From CAZLMW01 sp964560875 (GTDB lineage: Bacteria > Myxococcota_A > UBA9042): a stretch of DNA of 40,642 nt. How positions within the stretch are numbered: position 1 is the stretch's first letter; every line of letters begins with the position of its first letter. The notes below the pieces were generated by a model that was given only the letters and a program-made list of their open reading frames with translations, was not told where the DNA came from and made no database searches. The stretch spans positions 1 to 40,642 of the forward strand of contig CAZLMW010000069.1 of NCBI GenBank assembly GCA_964560875.1. Direction: 5' to 3'. Shown in pieces: positions 14,962 through 24,176 of this stretch. The translations under genes were made by a program, and so were the position numbers.

Positions 14962-17900
14962 TTATTTGCGGGGTGGCAATGCGGCCCCGCGAGGCTTTGG
15001 CACGCTTTGCCGCAGGACTGCACGAAGCACGGCTCGAGCCCGCGCGATCGTGATGGGGGTGCCAGCGTCGCCCAAGCCGGCGCGATCGAGCAAGCGTGCG
15101 CGTTGCGTGACCGGGATTCCGCGAACCATCAGCACCGCGTGAGGCAAGCCGGTGTCGGCATGTTCCTCTGCGGTCATCTGGGCGAGGGCTGCAATGCGTT
15201 CTCGTTCAAGGCCAAGAAGGGCGAGCAGGCGCGCGTTGGCGAGGTTGCCCGCTTGCAGCTCGAACTCAGCGAGACGGACAAGAGGCAAACCTGCGTCGGT
15301 TTCGGCGCCAGCGTCGACCGAGAGTCCGCCGGGATCGTGGCGACCGTCGCCAAATGGACGGCTCGCGGCGAGCGACCAACGTTGTGCCGTGCGGGCATGG
15401 GCATGAGCGCCGGTGGCGTGCAACGCGGACGCGAGCGTGTCGAGGAGCGCGTGGGCCTCGTGACCACCGCGTGTGCCGAGGGCCGGCAGACCGATGCGAA
15501 GCGCGCGACGGGCGTCCTGACCCGACAGGTACACCGCGTAAGCCGCGTTGTTGCGCGCGTAACGATCGCCCGGGCGCCGTGCGAGCAGGTCGCCCGTGAG
15601 CTTGATGCCAGGTTTGCTGACGCCGAGCGCCGCCAGGTCGTCGAGCGCGCGGTTGATGAGCTCATCGCGGCGAGCCGCCGGCTGCACTCCGCGCACCAGC
15701 TCGGCCACCAACTGACGACCACGATGCAGCCCTGTTCCGTCGAGCGCCCAGCCACGCAGGGTGAGCCCGCCGATCCACTGCATTTGGCGGACGGGCGGCA
15801 TCTCTGCGACCGCCTTCAGAAGCGCCGGTACACCCTTGGCATCTACGCCCATCGCGGCAGCGAGCGCGAGATCGTGCAGTTCTGTCACCGGCAAGCGCGC
15901 GACAGGGCGCCCGGCGATGCAGCCGGCGAGGGTTCCGCGCCGCTCGAGCCAGAGGGACGGACAGCGCCGAACGCCCTCCGGGGCGCCGTGGCGTGACGCC
16001 TTGTTGAGCGCCAATTTCGCCAACGCCGGGTGCGCGTGGCGGACGCCACAACGATGCAAAGCGAGCCAAGCGCGCCAGGGCTCGTCGTCGCGTCGCGCGA
16101 TTGCAGCCACCCAGGCTTGCGCAAGATCGACGCGTCCTGCGGCGACCGCGACATCAACTGCACGGAGGGCGACGCGACGGCTCCGAACAGGGCCCGCCGC
16201 GGCCATCCGGGTGAGGACGCGCGGCGAATAGGCACGCACGAGCTCTTCGAACCGGTTCGCGTCGAGTGTCGCAACGCTCCCGGCCCGCACAACGCCGATC
16301 GCGTGGCTGGCCGGACTACCGGTGGCGGCCACGGCCTTGGCGAGCACAAGTGCGGCCGCGGGGCGACCGGCGAGCGCTAGCTGGCGCAGCGTGGCCCTTT
16401 GCCTTTCGTGTGGCGCCTTGGCCTGGCCCAATCGATCGGCGACCGCCATGTAGGTCCCCGCCGCGTCCAAGACTTCTTTGTCCGAGCCAACTGTGAGCGC
16501 GACCCGCATCCGCTGGCGCAACGTCACCGCGCTCGGCACCAGTCCGTCGGGCACCTTGCGCGCCGCCGTAAGCTTCTGGGCCAGCTGCGGATGGCCTTGG
16601 GTAACCAGCTCGCCAGCGACCAGGGAGGTGTCCGCGAGGCTCAAAGTTCGGGTCCAGTTCGCGACCAGCTTGGCGACCCGCTGCCAACGGTCCTCTTCGA
16701 GGCCGCCAGCGATGCTTGCGCCGGGCGTCGCTGACGACGCGGTCGACCTGTACAACGCGATCAACACCGTCGCGGTCGCGCGCGCGGCCTCGTACCGAGC
16801 GCTCAGCAGTCGGCCCCGGACCTGGACAAAGGGGGCGGGCCCGAGTGCCGCAGCTGCGCGTTTCGGCTCACCCCGACCGGCCCACATCAGCGCAACCTGC
16901 ACGCGCAAGGACGGCAGATTGCGTGCTAACGCTTCGAGCCGCTCCCGCGCCCGACGTGCCGTCGCACCCAGTCGTGGTTGCTGCTCAGCGAGCACATCGA
17001 TCGCGAACGCGACCCAAACCGGATCTGCCCGCATGTCGGCGCCCTCGGCGAACCATCGCGCGAGCAGGGGCCCGCCGCCGAGCCGCCGGATACGGTGAGC
17101 CGCGACCATGTAGCGCCGTGTGTGTTTGGCCTGGGCAACTTGGTGAGCGCGCCGCAACGTCGCCACTGCCGATGGGACGTCGCCGGCGTCAAGGTGCGCT
17201 TGGAGCAAGGCGCGCCACGTCGTGGCGTCTTTTTTGTCGGTGTCCAGCAGCCGTTCGAGAAGATCGATCAGGAGCGCAGATTGACCTGCACGCTGCAGGT
17301 TGGTGACGAGACAGGCGCTGGCGACCCGACGGGCGACATCGCTTCGCCGACCATCTTGCACGAGCAATCGACCGACGCTCCGACGCCACAGTTTCAACGC
17401 TCGTTCCGGCTGCTCCGCTCGCCACGCGATCGCGCCCTGCCGACAGAGGGTTTGGGCGTCCGTATCCCCGGAGGCGATCGCGAGCTTGCCAACCGCGGCG
17501 GCATCGCGGGCAAAACCGAGTCGATCGAGCTCGGAAGATGCGAGGGCGGCGGCTTGTCCACGGTCGAGCGCGCGACCCACGAAGAGTCGCGCGATGCCGA
17601 GAGCTTCGGTTCGAGAGGTTGGATCGCGACGGCTGAGCATCGCCTCGCGCAGAATACGAAAACGCTCTCGGCGACCGCGGCGACCGCTCGACGGCCGGGC
17701 GGCAGCGAGCACGTCTTCCGCCATTCTGCGGGCCTGCCGGGTTGCGCCGACTTCGCGCAGCCAACGAATCGCGTGGTGGGTGTTGATCCGGCCCCGATCA
17801 CGCAGGCTGCGCACCGACGCGGCGACCTGCCGCCGCATGCCGAGGACCCCCGCGAGCTCCAGGCGGAAACGCTCGACGGCCCGGTCGGGGTTGAGAACGC

Positions 17901-20775
17901 CGCGAACCGCCGAATACAGCTCCACCAAACGTCCAGCCTGGCGCGCGCCGTTGAGCAAGCGCGCCAGGTGGCTTGTGCTTGGACCGAGCCGCATCAGCGC
18001 GCGGACGTGCTCATCGAATCCGTCGATGTCGACGTCGCGCAGCCGCTGCAAGATCAGGCTCAGACGCACTTCGACGTGGCCGCCGTGCCGCTTGACCGCC
18101 TCCTCGAGCAATGTCGCGGCGGCGGCATCCTGACCATGTTTTTCGAGCAGGCGCGCTGCCATCAGGTACTCGTGCGGCCGGCTGCGGTGCTGGTGGATCA
18201 TTCGCTTGAGGACGCCGGTAGCCTGCGAGACGCGACCGGTATCCAGGAGCGCTCGGGCGTAGTGGCGAAGCATGGAGTGGCGGGTCACCCGGCCGTCGAT
18301 CACCCGGTCGAAGACCTGCACGGCGAGCTCGTCAAAGCCATGGCGGGCGAGGCGCTCGCCCAGCTGCATGTGGCGTTCGCGGCTGATCTGCGCGCGTCGG
18401 GCCACGTCCATCAGGCGCTGTGCGCCGGGGTAGTCGCCGCGCTGTCGCGCACACTCCAGGCCGCGATCGATCGCGCGGCGGTAGACGCTCGATTGCGACG
18501 TCCGCACCAACTTCAGCGCGAGATCGAAGGTGACTTCGCAGAGGTTGGCTTCGTAGACGAGATCGAGCAGCCGCCGCTGATCGGTTCCCCGCAGCGACCG
18601 GGCGAGGATGCGATCGAGGGCCTTGCGGGCGCGATCGGGCCGCCCGAGGGAGAGCCAGGCAATGAGCTCTGCGCGGCCGTACTTGAGCGTGACGGACGGA
18701 GGTGGACGTCCGCCGCCGGGCTTGCGGCGATCGACGGTGCGCAGGTACTCCAGCACGAGGTCGGCGCCGCCGTCGCGGGCGGTACGTTCGAGTTGGGTGG
18801 CGCTGATCCGCGGCGATCGGCCGGCGGATCGGTGCATGACGCCGCGTGCCCTCCGCGGCAGCGCCGACTTCCACATGGCGGCCCCTGTCATACGCGCGAG
18901 ACTGCGCTGCAACCAGCGTCGGCCCAGGGATTTGTAGGCTCCGGCGAGCAGGCGGTTGGCGACCTGCCAGGTCAGAGCCAAATCCGTCGCTTCGTGCAGC
19001 CCGCTGAGCCGCAGCCAGCGCGCGAGCACATGGGTGGACGCGCGCGGCAGCACGTCGCGCAGCAATCGCTCGTCATCGATATCGCGGCCCGCTGCATCAG
19101 CGGCTCGTTTCGCGCGGCGGTAGGCGGACAAAAGGGCGGCTGGTCGGTTGGATCGTGCTGCGATTCGGGCCAGCACGAAGTGACACTCCAGCGTTGCGAA
19201 GCTGCTCTGCGAGAGGATCTCGAGCGCGCTGCGAGCCGCTTGGTGCCAGGCGCTTCGACGCGTGCCGCGATCGCCGAGCGCGTAGACAAACTCGTCGCGC
19301 CAGCGCCGCAGCTGCAGATGCGACACGTCGACCTTCTTGGGCGCCGCGGCGGCTTCAGCGAGGCGACGGGCATAATCGCGAACCAAACGCTCGGTGCCCG
19401 GAGCCGGTCGCATCCGCTCGATCTCACCCAACGCGTGTTCGCGCAGCGATGCCAGCCGCGCTCGACCGGGAGCGTCTTTGGCCCGGCGCTGCCACTTCTG
19501 GGCGTCAGCGAGCCAGGTTCGCCGCCAAATCGTGGCCAGTTTCCAGGCGACCTCTGCTTTGTTGGTCGCCGCACCAAACGCCTCGTTGGCCATGCGCCGG
19601 GCGCCTCGAGCGTCACCCCGTTGCCGCAGCAGCTCAGCGCGGAGCACGAGGTCGAGCGGCTGGCGAGCCACCCCCGGACCATCGACCAGCGGCGCGGCGA
19701 GGGTCGGCAGCCGCGCTTGCAGCAACGCCTCGGCGAGCACCCGCTGCCCTGCCCTTGTCTTGAACCGGTCCGACGACTCCCGCGCGATCTCTTGCAGTCG
19801 CTTGCGCGGCTTGTCCGGCGACCCACGCGCCTGGTTGCGGGCCAGGGCGCGAACCCAGGCGACGAAATGCTCCTCCTGGGCCTTGTCGCGAGCACAGACC
19901 CCTTGCCACAAGCTGGCTACGAGGAGGCGATCACTGGCGACGTCCCGGGTCCCGATGACACGCCGGACGACCGGAATCGGCAGCTTCGCAGCCTCGAAAC
20001 GCTGCACCCACGCGTCGCGCGGGCGTTTTCCACGACGGCGGCGCGCGATGAACCAAGCGGTCGCCCACACGGCGGGATCTTGCGCGTGTCGTGCAAGCAG
20101 CGTGTCCAAGGTCGCGCTGGCAACCTTCCACCGACTGTTGGCCGCAAGGTCGCGGACCACGTCGAGCTGCCACGCGAGGCGAGCGTGGGGTGGCCCCACG
20201 GGTGCGTATTTGTCGATGCGGGAGGCGGTGGGACGTGCGGCGTCAGCGGTCGCGACGACGATGCGCGCAGCGACATCGCAGGTTCGCGCCGTCTTGCATC
20301 CGCCGTCGGCCAATGGACCGACGAGCGCGAGAGCAAGCTTGGGTTGGCGTCGCGTCAAGGCGTGAAAAGCCGCCAAGCGTTCGACTTCTCGCAGCGCGTC
20401 CCGGTCGCCAGCGGCCGCGGTGACCGCGATGCGCTGATCGATCGCGGCGGCCTTCTTGATTCGGCCGGTGCGCCATAGCGCCACGCTCTCATAAGCCGAG
20501 ACGTCTGCGGGATTGGCCCCGGCCCGACGTGCCCTCGCGAGTGCATCGAGCGCCTTGCTGTCGTCGCCTTTGCGCACGAGTCGCTCGAAACGACGCAGCC
20601 ACACATCCTGGGTGTCCGGCAACGCGGCAGCAGGTGATGTGGCGGCGGACTTGGTCGGGCCGTTGGAGCGCGTTACGGGGGCCGAACATGACGCGACGAC
20701 GGCGACCAACATCGCGACGGTCCACAGCGAGGTGGGGCGATCGCGTTGGCTGGTTGTCAGCTCGGATGGATTCAT
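14962..20775 (-). CDS. giant TPR-like lipoprotein
   Basis: A predicted 1,937-residue protein, the largest in the window. The start at 20775 gives a signal peptide (LWTVAMLVAVVASC) ending in a lipobox with Cys at about 30, so it is likely a lipoprotein of the cell envelope. The rest is almost entirely Ala/Leu/Arg-rich helical hairpins resembling TPR or HAT repeats (for example KYGRAELIAWLSLGRPDRARKALDRIL and DTGRVSQATGVLKRMI), with unusually high arginine. No enzyme motif was seen. Unbroken reading over 5.8 kb with no frameshift argues that it is a functional gene. It could be a scaffold for envelope machinery such as secretion, adhesion or polysaccharide assembly. An alternative start at 20805 adds ten residues. 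Confidence 0.8.
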   Translation of the reverse strand: MNPSELTTSQRDRPTSLWTVAMLVAVVASCSAPVTRSNGPTKSAATSPAAALPDTQDVWLRRFERLVRKGDDSKALDALARARRAGANPADVSAYESVALWRTGRIKKAAAIDQRIAVTAAAGDRDALREVERLAAFHALTRRQPKLALALVGPLADGGCKTARTCDVAARIVVATADAARPTASRIDKYAPVGPPHARLAWQLDVVRDLAANSRWKVASATLDTLLARHAQDPAVWATAWFIARRRRGKRPRDAWVQRFEAAKLPIPVVRRVIGTRDVASDRLLVASLWQGVCARDKAQEEHFVAWVRALARNQARGSPDKPRKRLQEIARESSDRFKTRAGQRVLAEALLQARLPTLAAPLVDGPGVARQPLDLVLRAELLRQRGDARGARRMANEAFGAATNKAEVAWKLATIWRRTWLADAQKWQRRAKDAPGRARLASLREHALGEIERMRPAPGTERLVRDYARRLAEAAAAPKKVDVSHLQLRRWRDEFVYALGDRGTRRSAWHQAARSALEILSQSSFATLECHFVLARIAARSNRPAALLSAYRRAKRAADAAGRDIDDERLLRDVLPRASTHVLARWLRLSGLHEATDLALTWQVANRLLAGAYKSLGRRWLQRSLARMTGAAMWKSALPRRARGVMHRSAGRSPRISATQLERTARDGGADLVLEYLRTVDRRKPGGGRPPPSVTLKYGRAELIAWLSLGRPDRARKALDRILARSLRGTDQRRLLDLVYEANLCEVTFDLALKLVRTSQSSVYRRAIDRGLECARQRGDYPGAQRLMDVARRAQISRERHMQLGERLARHGFDELAVQVFDRVIDGRVTRHSMLRHYARALLDTGRVSQATGVLKRMIHQHRSRPHEYLMAARLLEKHGQDAAAATLLEEAVKRHGGHVEVRLSLILQRLRDVDIDGFDEHVRALMRLGPSTSHLARLLNGARQAGRLVELYSAVRGVLNPDRAVERFRLELAGVLGMRRQVAASVRSLRDRGRINTHHAIRWLREVGATRQARRMAEDVLAAARPSSGRRGRRERFRILREAMLSRRDPTSRTEALGIARLFVGRALDRGQAAALASSELDRLGFARDAAAVGKLAIASGDTDAQTLCRQGAIAWRAEQPERALKLWRRSVGRLLVQDGRRSDVARRVASACLVTNLQRAGQSALLIDLLERLLDTDKKDATTWRALLQAHLDAGDVPSAVATLRRAHQVAQAKHTRRYMVAAHRIRRLGGGPLLARWFAEGADMRADPVWVAFAIDVLAEQQPRLGATARRARERLEALARNLPSLRVQVALMWAGRGEPKRAAAALGPAPFVQVRGRLLSARYEAARATATVLIALYRSTASSATPGASIAGGLEEDRWQRVAKLVANWTRTLSLADTSLVAGELVTQGHPQLAQKLTAARKVPDGLVPSAVTLRQRMRVALTVGSDKEVLDAAGTYMAVADRLGQAKAPHERQRATLRQLALAGRPAAALVLAKAVAATGSPASHAIGVVRAGSVATLDANRFEELVRAYSPRVLTRMAAAGPVRSRRVALRAVDVAVAAGRVDLAQAWVAAIARRDDEPWRAWLALHRCGVRHAHPALAKLALNKASRHGAPEGVRRCPSLWLERRGTLAGCIAGRPVARLPVTELHDLALAAAMGVDAKGVPALLKAVAEMPPVRQMQWIGGLTLRGWALDGTGLHRGRQLVAELVRGVQPAARRDELINRALDDLAALGVSKPGIKLTGDLLARRPGDRYARNNAAYAVYLSGQDARRALRIGLPALGTRGGHEAHALLDTLASALHATGAHAHARTAQRWSLAASRPFGDGRHDPGGLSVDAGAETDAGLPLVRLAEFELQAGNLANARLLALLGLERERIAALAQMTAEEHADTGLPHAVLMVRGIPVTQRARLLDRAGLGDAGTPITIARARAVLRAVLRQSVPKPRGAALPPRK

Positions 20776-20914
20776 AACCTGGCGGGTCTGGCGGATTGGC
20801 TCCATCCACGGAACGCGCGACCGGTCCCGTCGATTCCGACGATCGCGATCATGCCGGATTCACGCCGCCCATGCACGACGCCGCCACGCCGAGAACCGAG
20901 GATCTGGGCAGGCG

Positions 20915-21655
20915 TCAGGGCGTTGCGTCGGGTTCGGGCGCGCTCAAGTCATCGCACCAGGGCTGAACTCCGGGTTCGGGCACGCCAAGTTCTCTTGCCA
21001 GGGTCGCGCAGCTGCGGCCCGCGCGCACGCCGTTGTAGAGCCATCGCTCGATCTTGGCCTGGCGTCGCGGCGTGCAGTCGGTCCGATTGCCGGGCATACA
21101 GTGCAGCAAGACCACGTCACGCAAGTCCTCTTCAGCGTCGCCGCCAGATACCTCGGTGGGATCGCGGCGCTGTCCGGTCGCGACCACGTAGGGTTGGGGG
21201 GTGTCGGCCGCTTCCTGGCGCAGCGATGCGACCTTTTCCGCGACCGCCGGTGCGGAGATCTTTTCGCCGATCAGCCACGTGGCGGTGACCAGTCCGACGG
21301 CGCCGAAGCCCGCCAAGCCGATCAGCATCCACCCAAAGCGCACGGCGTCGTCGCCGACAGAGCTCGCGCCTTTGCTCGCGTGGGGTGGGTACCGTTGCGC
21401 CTGGACGGTCTGCCATCCACGCCAGGCGACGATCGCCCCGCCGGTCAACACGACGAGCGACACCGCGGACATCACCGTGCGGACGGCTCGGAGCATCTGG
21501 CGGTTGGCGAGCGCGGCGTCGATCGTCGCGAGTTCTCGCCAGTCCGCGTACCAGGCCCCGGTCTTGACGGCGACGACGACCGCAAACGCGAACATGCCGA
21601 TGCCGAGCATCAGCGATGAACTGCCGCCATCCTTGCCGTCGCCGCGTGTACCCAT
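20915..21655 (-). CDS. three-helix membrane protein of unknown function
   Basis: A 246-residue protein with three hydrophobic segments (about 14-31, 61-79 and 108-130) and a soluble C-terminal domain of about 110 residues. That domain has four Cys (LLHCMPG, TDCTPRRQ, RSCATLA, QPWCDDL) spaced like two disulfides, so it is probably periplasmic. I do not recognise the family. The ATG of MGTRGDGKDGG (21655) is chosen because the open frame further upstream runs antisense through the adjacent kinase gene. It is divergent from that kinase, with 84 bp between starts. Confidence 0.7.
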   Translation of the reverse strand: MGTRGDGKDGGSSSLMLGIGMFAFAVVVAVKTGAWYADWRELATIDAALANRQMLRAVRTVMSAVSLVVLTGGAIVAWRGWQTVQAQRYPPHASKGASSVGDDAVRFGWMLIGLAGFGAVGLVTATWLIGEKISAPAVAEKVASLRQEAADTPQPYVVATGQRRDPTEVSGGDAEEDLRDVVLLHCMPGNRTDCTPRRQAKIERWLYNGVRAGRSCATLARELGVPEPGVQPWCDDLSAPEPDATP

Positions 21656-21704
21656 ACCGCCATTTTCGACGCGCCCGCGCACCTGTGCAAGAACCGCGCG
21701 CCGC

Positions 21705-21733
21705 TTGCCGGTCCGGCGACGCGCCGCTATAGC
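21705..21733 (+). promoter_or_regulatory. candidate promoter giving a leaderless kinase mRNA
   Basis: TTGCCG (21705-21710), a 17-base spacer and TATAGC (21728-21733) resemble sigma70 elements, with four of six matches each. The kinase ATG at 21740 lies only six bases after the -10 box, at the expected transcription start, and has no Shine-Dalgarno sequence. Both points fit a leaderless transcript. If translation instead begins at the in-frame ATG at 21758, the leader would be short. Confidence 0.35.
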
Positions 21734-21739
21734 GATCGT

Positions 21740-23911
21740 ATGAACCAGGGCAACGGGATGCGTGTCGGTCAGGTCCTGCCCGACGGCTTGCGGCTTGTAG
21801 AAGCCGTGGGACGTGGCGGCATGGGCGAGGTGTGGCGCGCGTTCGATCCGGTGTTGCAGCGCGATGTTGCCGTCAAGATCCTGCACCCGCGACGTCCCGA
21901 CGAAGATCCCGACGCGACCGACGAATTCGCGCGCCAACAACGCGAGGCCCGCGCCTGTGCGCGCGTCGTTCACCGCAACGTTGTGTCGATCTACGGGATC
22001 GGCGCGGTGGACGACCGGCCGTACATCGCGATGGAGTGGCTCGGCGGCGACACGCTTCGGGACGTGATCGACGGGCCCAGCACACCGACCTGGCGGGAGA
22101 CACTCGGCTGGATCCGCGCGCTCATCAGCGCCGTTCAACACGCCCACGACAGCGGCGTCGTGCACTGCGATATCAAGCCGGCGAATGTGCTTCTTGAGCG
22201 GACCGCCGCAAGCGTTCGGCGTCCCAAATTGGTCGACTTCGGGATCGCTCGCGGCGCCAACCTCGCACATCGGCGACCGGTCCAGCACCGCGGCACCGAC
22301 GGCTACCTGGCCCCCGAGACCGGGATCTCGCGGCCGAGCCCCGCCGGCGACCAATTCGCGCTCGCCGTGACGTTGCTGGAATTGCTCGCAGGAAGTCGCC
22401 CGACGCGACGCCATGGCATGCTGGAATTACCCCGCAAAAACGTGCTCACCGACCCCGTTTGCCACGTGTTCCGCCGCGCTTTGGCCGACGATCCTGCTGG
22501 CCGCTATTTCTCCGTCCAGGCGATGGGCGACGCGCTCCTGGCGGCGCTCGGACCGTCCGACCGACCCATCGTGTTGCTCGCAGGTGGAAGCGATCTCGAC
22601 CAGCTCGACGATGACATGCGCATCGATGCAACGTGGCTCGCCGGTCTGCCACGGGGTCAGCTCCGCCGCGTGGCCCTCGCGATTATCGCCACAGCGCCCG
22701 CCGGCTTTCACGAAGCGTTGCAGCGAATCGCCGCGCTACCCCACAACTCAGCATTGGCAGACGTGCTCGACGACCTGCGCGCGGAAGGCTGGATCGAAGG
22801 GGGCCTTGGTGAATGGCGTCTCATCCAGCCAGCTCTGCGCGACGCCGTTCTCGACCCTCTCGGTGGCCGTATTCGCAGGGCCGTGACCCGCGCGGTGGCC
22901 GACGCGCTCGCCCGTGAGCCCGACCAGGGTTGGAAGCACGCCGCAGCCGTTCGTCTCTACATCGACACCGGTGACCTTGACCGCGCCGCCTCCCTTCTCG
23001 CTACCCAGGCCGAGTCCGCCACGACCGCGGTCCAGCGCGACCACGTTTTGCTTCAGCGTGTGACCCTGCTCGGTTCGCCGCGCCACGAAGACAGCTGGCT
23101 CCGAGCGCTCCTGCAACGCCTTGACTGGGTGCTCGCTTGCGGCTGGGCGAAAAAGGGAGCGACGATTCTACCCGACGTGCTCGAGGTCGCCTCCCGACTC
23201 GAGGTTGATCCGGGGTCCGATGCCGGCGTGCACATCGCGGCCTGCGACGCGTACCTGCGCTTGCTGCGCGGTGACGCCGATCGCGCGCTGTCTCGACTCG
23301 GCACGTTGAGCGGCGGACATGGAATCGGTCCCGCCCGGCACCTGGTCGCCCGAATCGCCGCGCTCAACGCGCTGAGCCGCCATCGTGAGGTGCTCGACCT
23401 GCCGGGCCTCGAGTCCATCGTCGAAGCCGCAGAGCCGGGTCCACTTGCCGCGATCGCCGCCAGCTTCTCTGCCAACGGTGACAGTGTCATGGCGAGGACC
23501 TTGTTGCGCAGGGCCCTCGCAGCGCAGCTCGACGCCGGTGACCGCCTCGGAGCGATGACGACGATGGTTCGGCTCGGCGAAACGTGGCTGGCCGCGGGGA
23601 GCTACAGCGAGGCGCTCGATGCGTGCATGGACGCCGAAGAGCTGTCCGATACGCTCGGTTCAACCCGCTGGACCGGGCGCACACGGGCATTGCGAGCTGA
23701 AGTGGCGCTTGCTCGCGGCGACACCATCTCGGCGATTCGGTTCATGGAAGGCGGCTGCAATGCGGCTCGTGAGCACGGGTGCAGCGCCGATCTCCGCGTG
23801 TACTCAGCGCGCGCCGATGCCATCGCGCGGCGTCTCGTACAACTCAGAGGCCCCGGAGCCATTCCGGCTTCAGCATTCGCTCATCCGCCATCGCCAGGAC
23901 AGGGTCGATAA
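21740..23911 (+). CDS. Ser/Thr protein kinase (HCD type) with TPR-like C-terminal half
   Basis: A 723-residue Hanks-type kinase. The catalytic domain covers about residues 16-280: glycine loop GRGGMGEVW, ATP Lys in VAVKIL (46), catalytic loop HCDIKPAN (142-149), DFGIA (166-170) and LAPE. The usual Arg before the catalytic Asp is Cys, making this a non-RD kinase that may not need activation-loop phosphorylation. The remaining 440 residues are helical and TPR-like, as in many myxobacterial kinases. No membrane segment is seen. The last 22 codons (GPGAIPASAFAHPPSPGQGR and neighbours) run antisense through the end of a radical SAM gene relic, so the original C-terminus has probably been replaced. 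Confidence 0.88.
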   Translation: MNQGNGMRVGQVLPDGLRLVEAVGRGGMGEVWRAFDPVLQRDVAVKILHPRRPDEDPDATDEFARQQREARACARVVHRNVVSIYGIGAVDDRPYIAMEWLGGDTLRDVIDGPSTPTWRETLGWIRALISAVQHAHDSGVVHCDIKPANVLLERTAASVRRPKLVDFGIARGANLAHRRPVQHRGTDGYLAPETGISRPSPAGDQFALAVTLLELLAGSRPTRRHGMLELPRKNVLTDPVCHVFRRALADDPAGRYFSVQAMGDALLAALGPSDRPIVLLAGGSDLDQLDDDMRIDATWLAGLPRGQLRRVALAIIATAPAGFHEALQRIAALPHNSALADVLDDLRAEGWIEGGLGEWRLIQPALRDAVLDPLGGRIRRAVTRAVADALAREPDQGWKHAAAVRLYIDTGDLDRAASLLATQAESATTAVQRDHVLLQRVTLLGSPRHEDSWLRALLQRLDWVLACGWAKKGATILPDVLEVASRLEVDPGSDAGVHIAACDAYLRLLRGDADRALSRLGTLSGGHGIGPARHLVARIAALNALSRHREVLDLPGLESIVEAAEPGPLAAIAASFSANGDSVMARTLLRRALAAQLDAGDRLGAMTTMVRLGETWLAAGSYSEALDACMDAEELSDTLGSTRWTGRTRALRAEVALARGDTISAIRFMEGGCNAAREHGCSADLRVYSARADAIARRLVQLRGPGAIPASAFAHPPSPGQGR

Positions 23912-24176
23912 GCGCGAGGAGGCGGTCTCGGTCGCGGCTCAATTGTCCGCGCAGCGGCAGATAGTTGCTCGCGTGGTTGCTCGAAAACCGACACGCGGTG
24001 AGCTCGGCTCCGGCGATGATCGTGCGCAGCTCGGCCAGCATCTCGAACTTGCCCGGCAGCACGAATTCGCCGCGCTCCTGGGCTTCCCAAAGTGGCGTCC
24101 CAGGTACGACGGTCGTCGTCAACACGCCGCAAAACGGCGGGTCGATGGCGGTCAGCAAGCTCGCGGTCCTCTCATG
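23844..24176 (-). pseudogene. 3' relic of a radical SAM protein gene
   Basis: About 110 residues resembling only the C-terminal end of a radical SAM (Elp3/B12-type) enzyme: HERTASLLTAIDPPFCGVLT, VVPGTPLWEAQERGEF, FEMLAELRTIIAG, CRFSSNHASNYLPLRG and RDRDRLLALIDPVL. The CxxxCxxC cluster motif and all of the catalytic barrel are missing. Family-like sequence begins abruptly at about 24176, where the upstream short-chain dehydrogenase gene ends, so the 5' part was lost by a deletion or rearrangement there. The best internal start is a TTG without a ribosome binding site. The 3' end overlaps the kinase gene on the opposite strand by 68 bp. Confidence 0.72.

Noticed and set aside
20915..22414. Long minus-strand frame extending the membrane protein to 499 residues
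   Set aside because: The upper half runs antisense through the kinase catalytic domain, whose motifs are unmistakable. The membrane protein has a sensible ATG at 21655.
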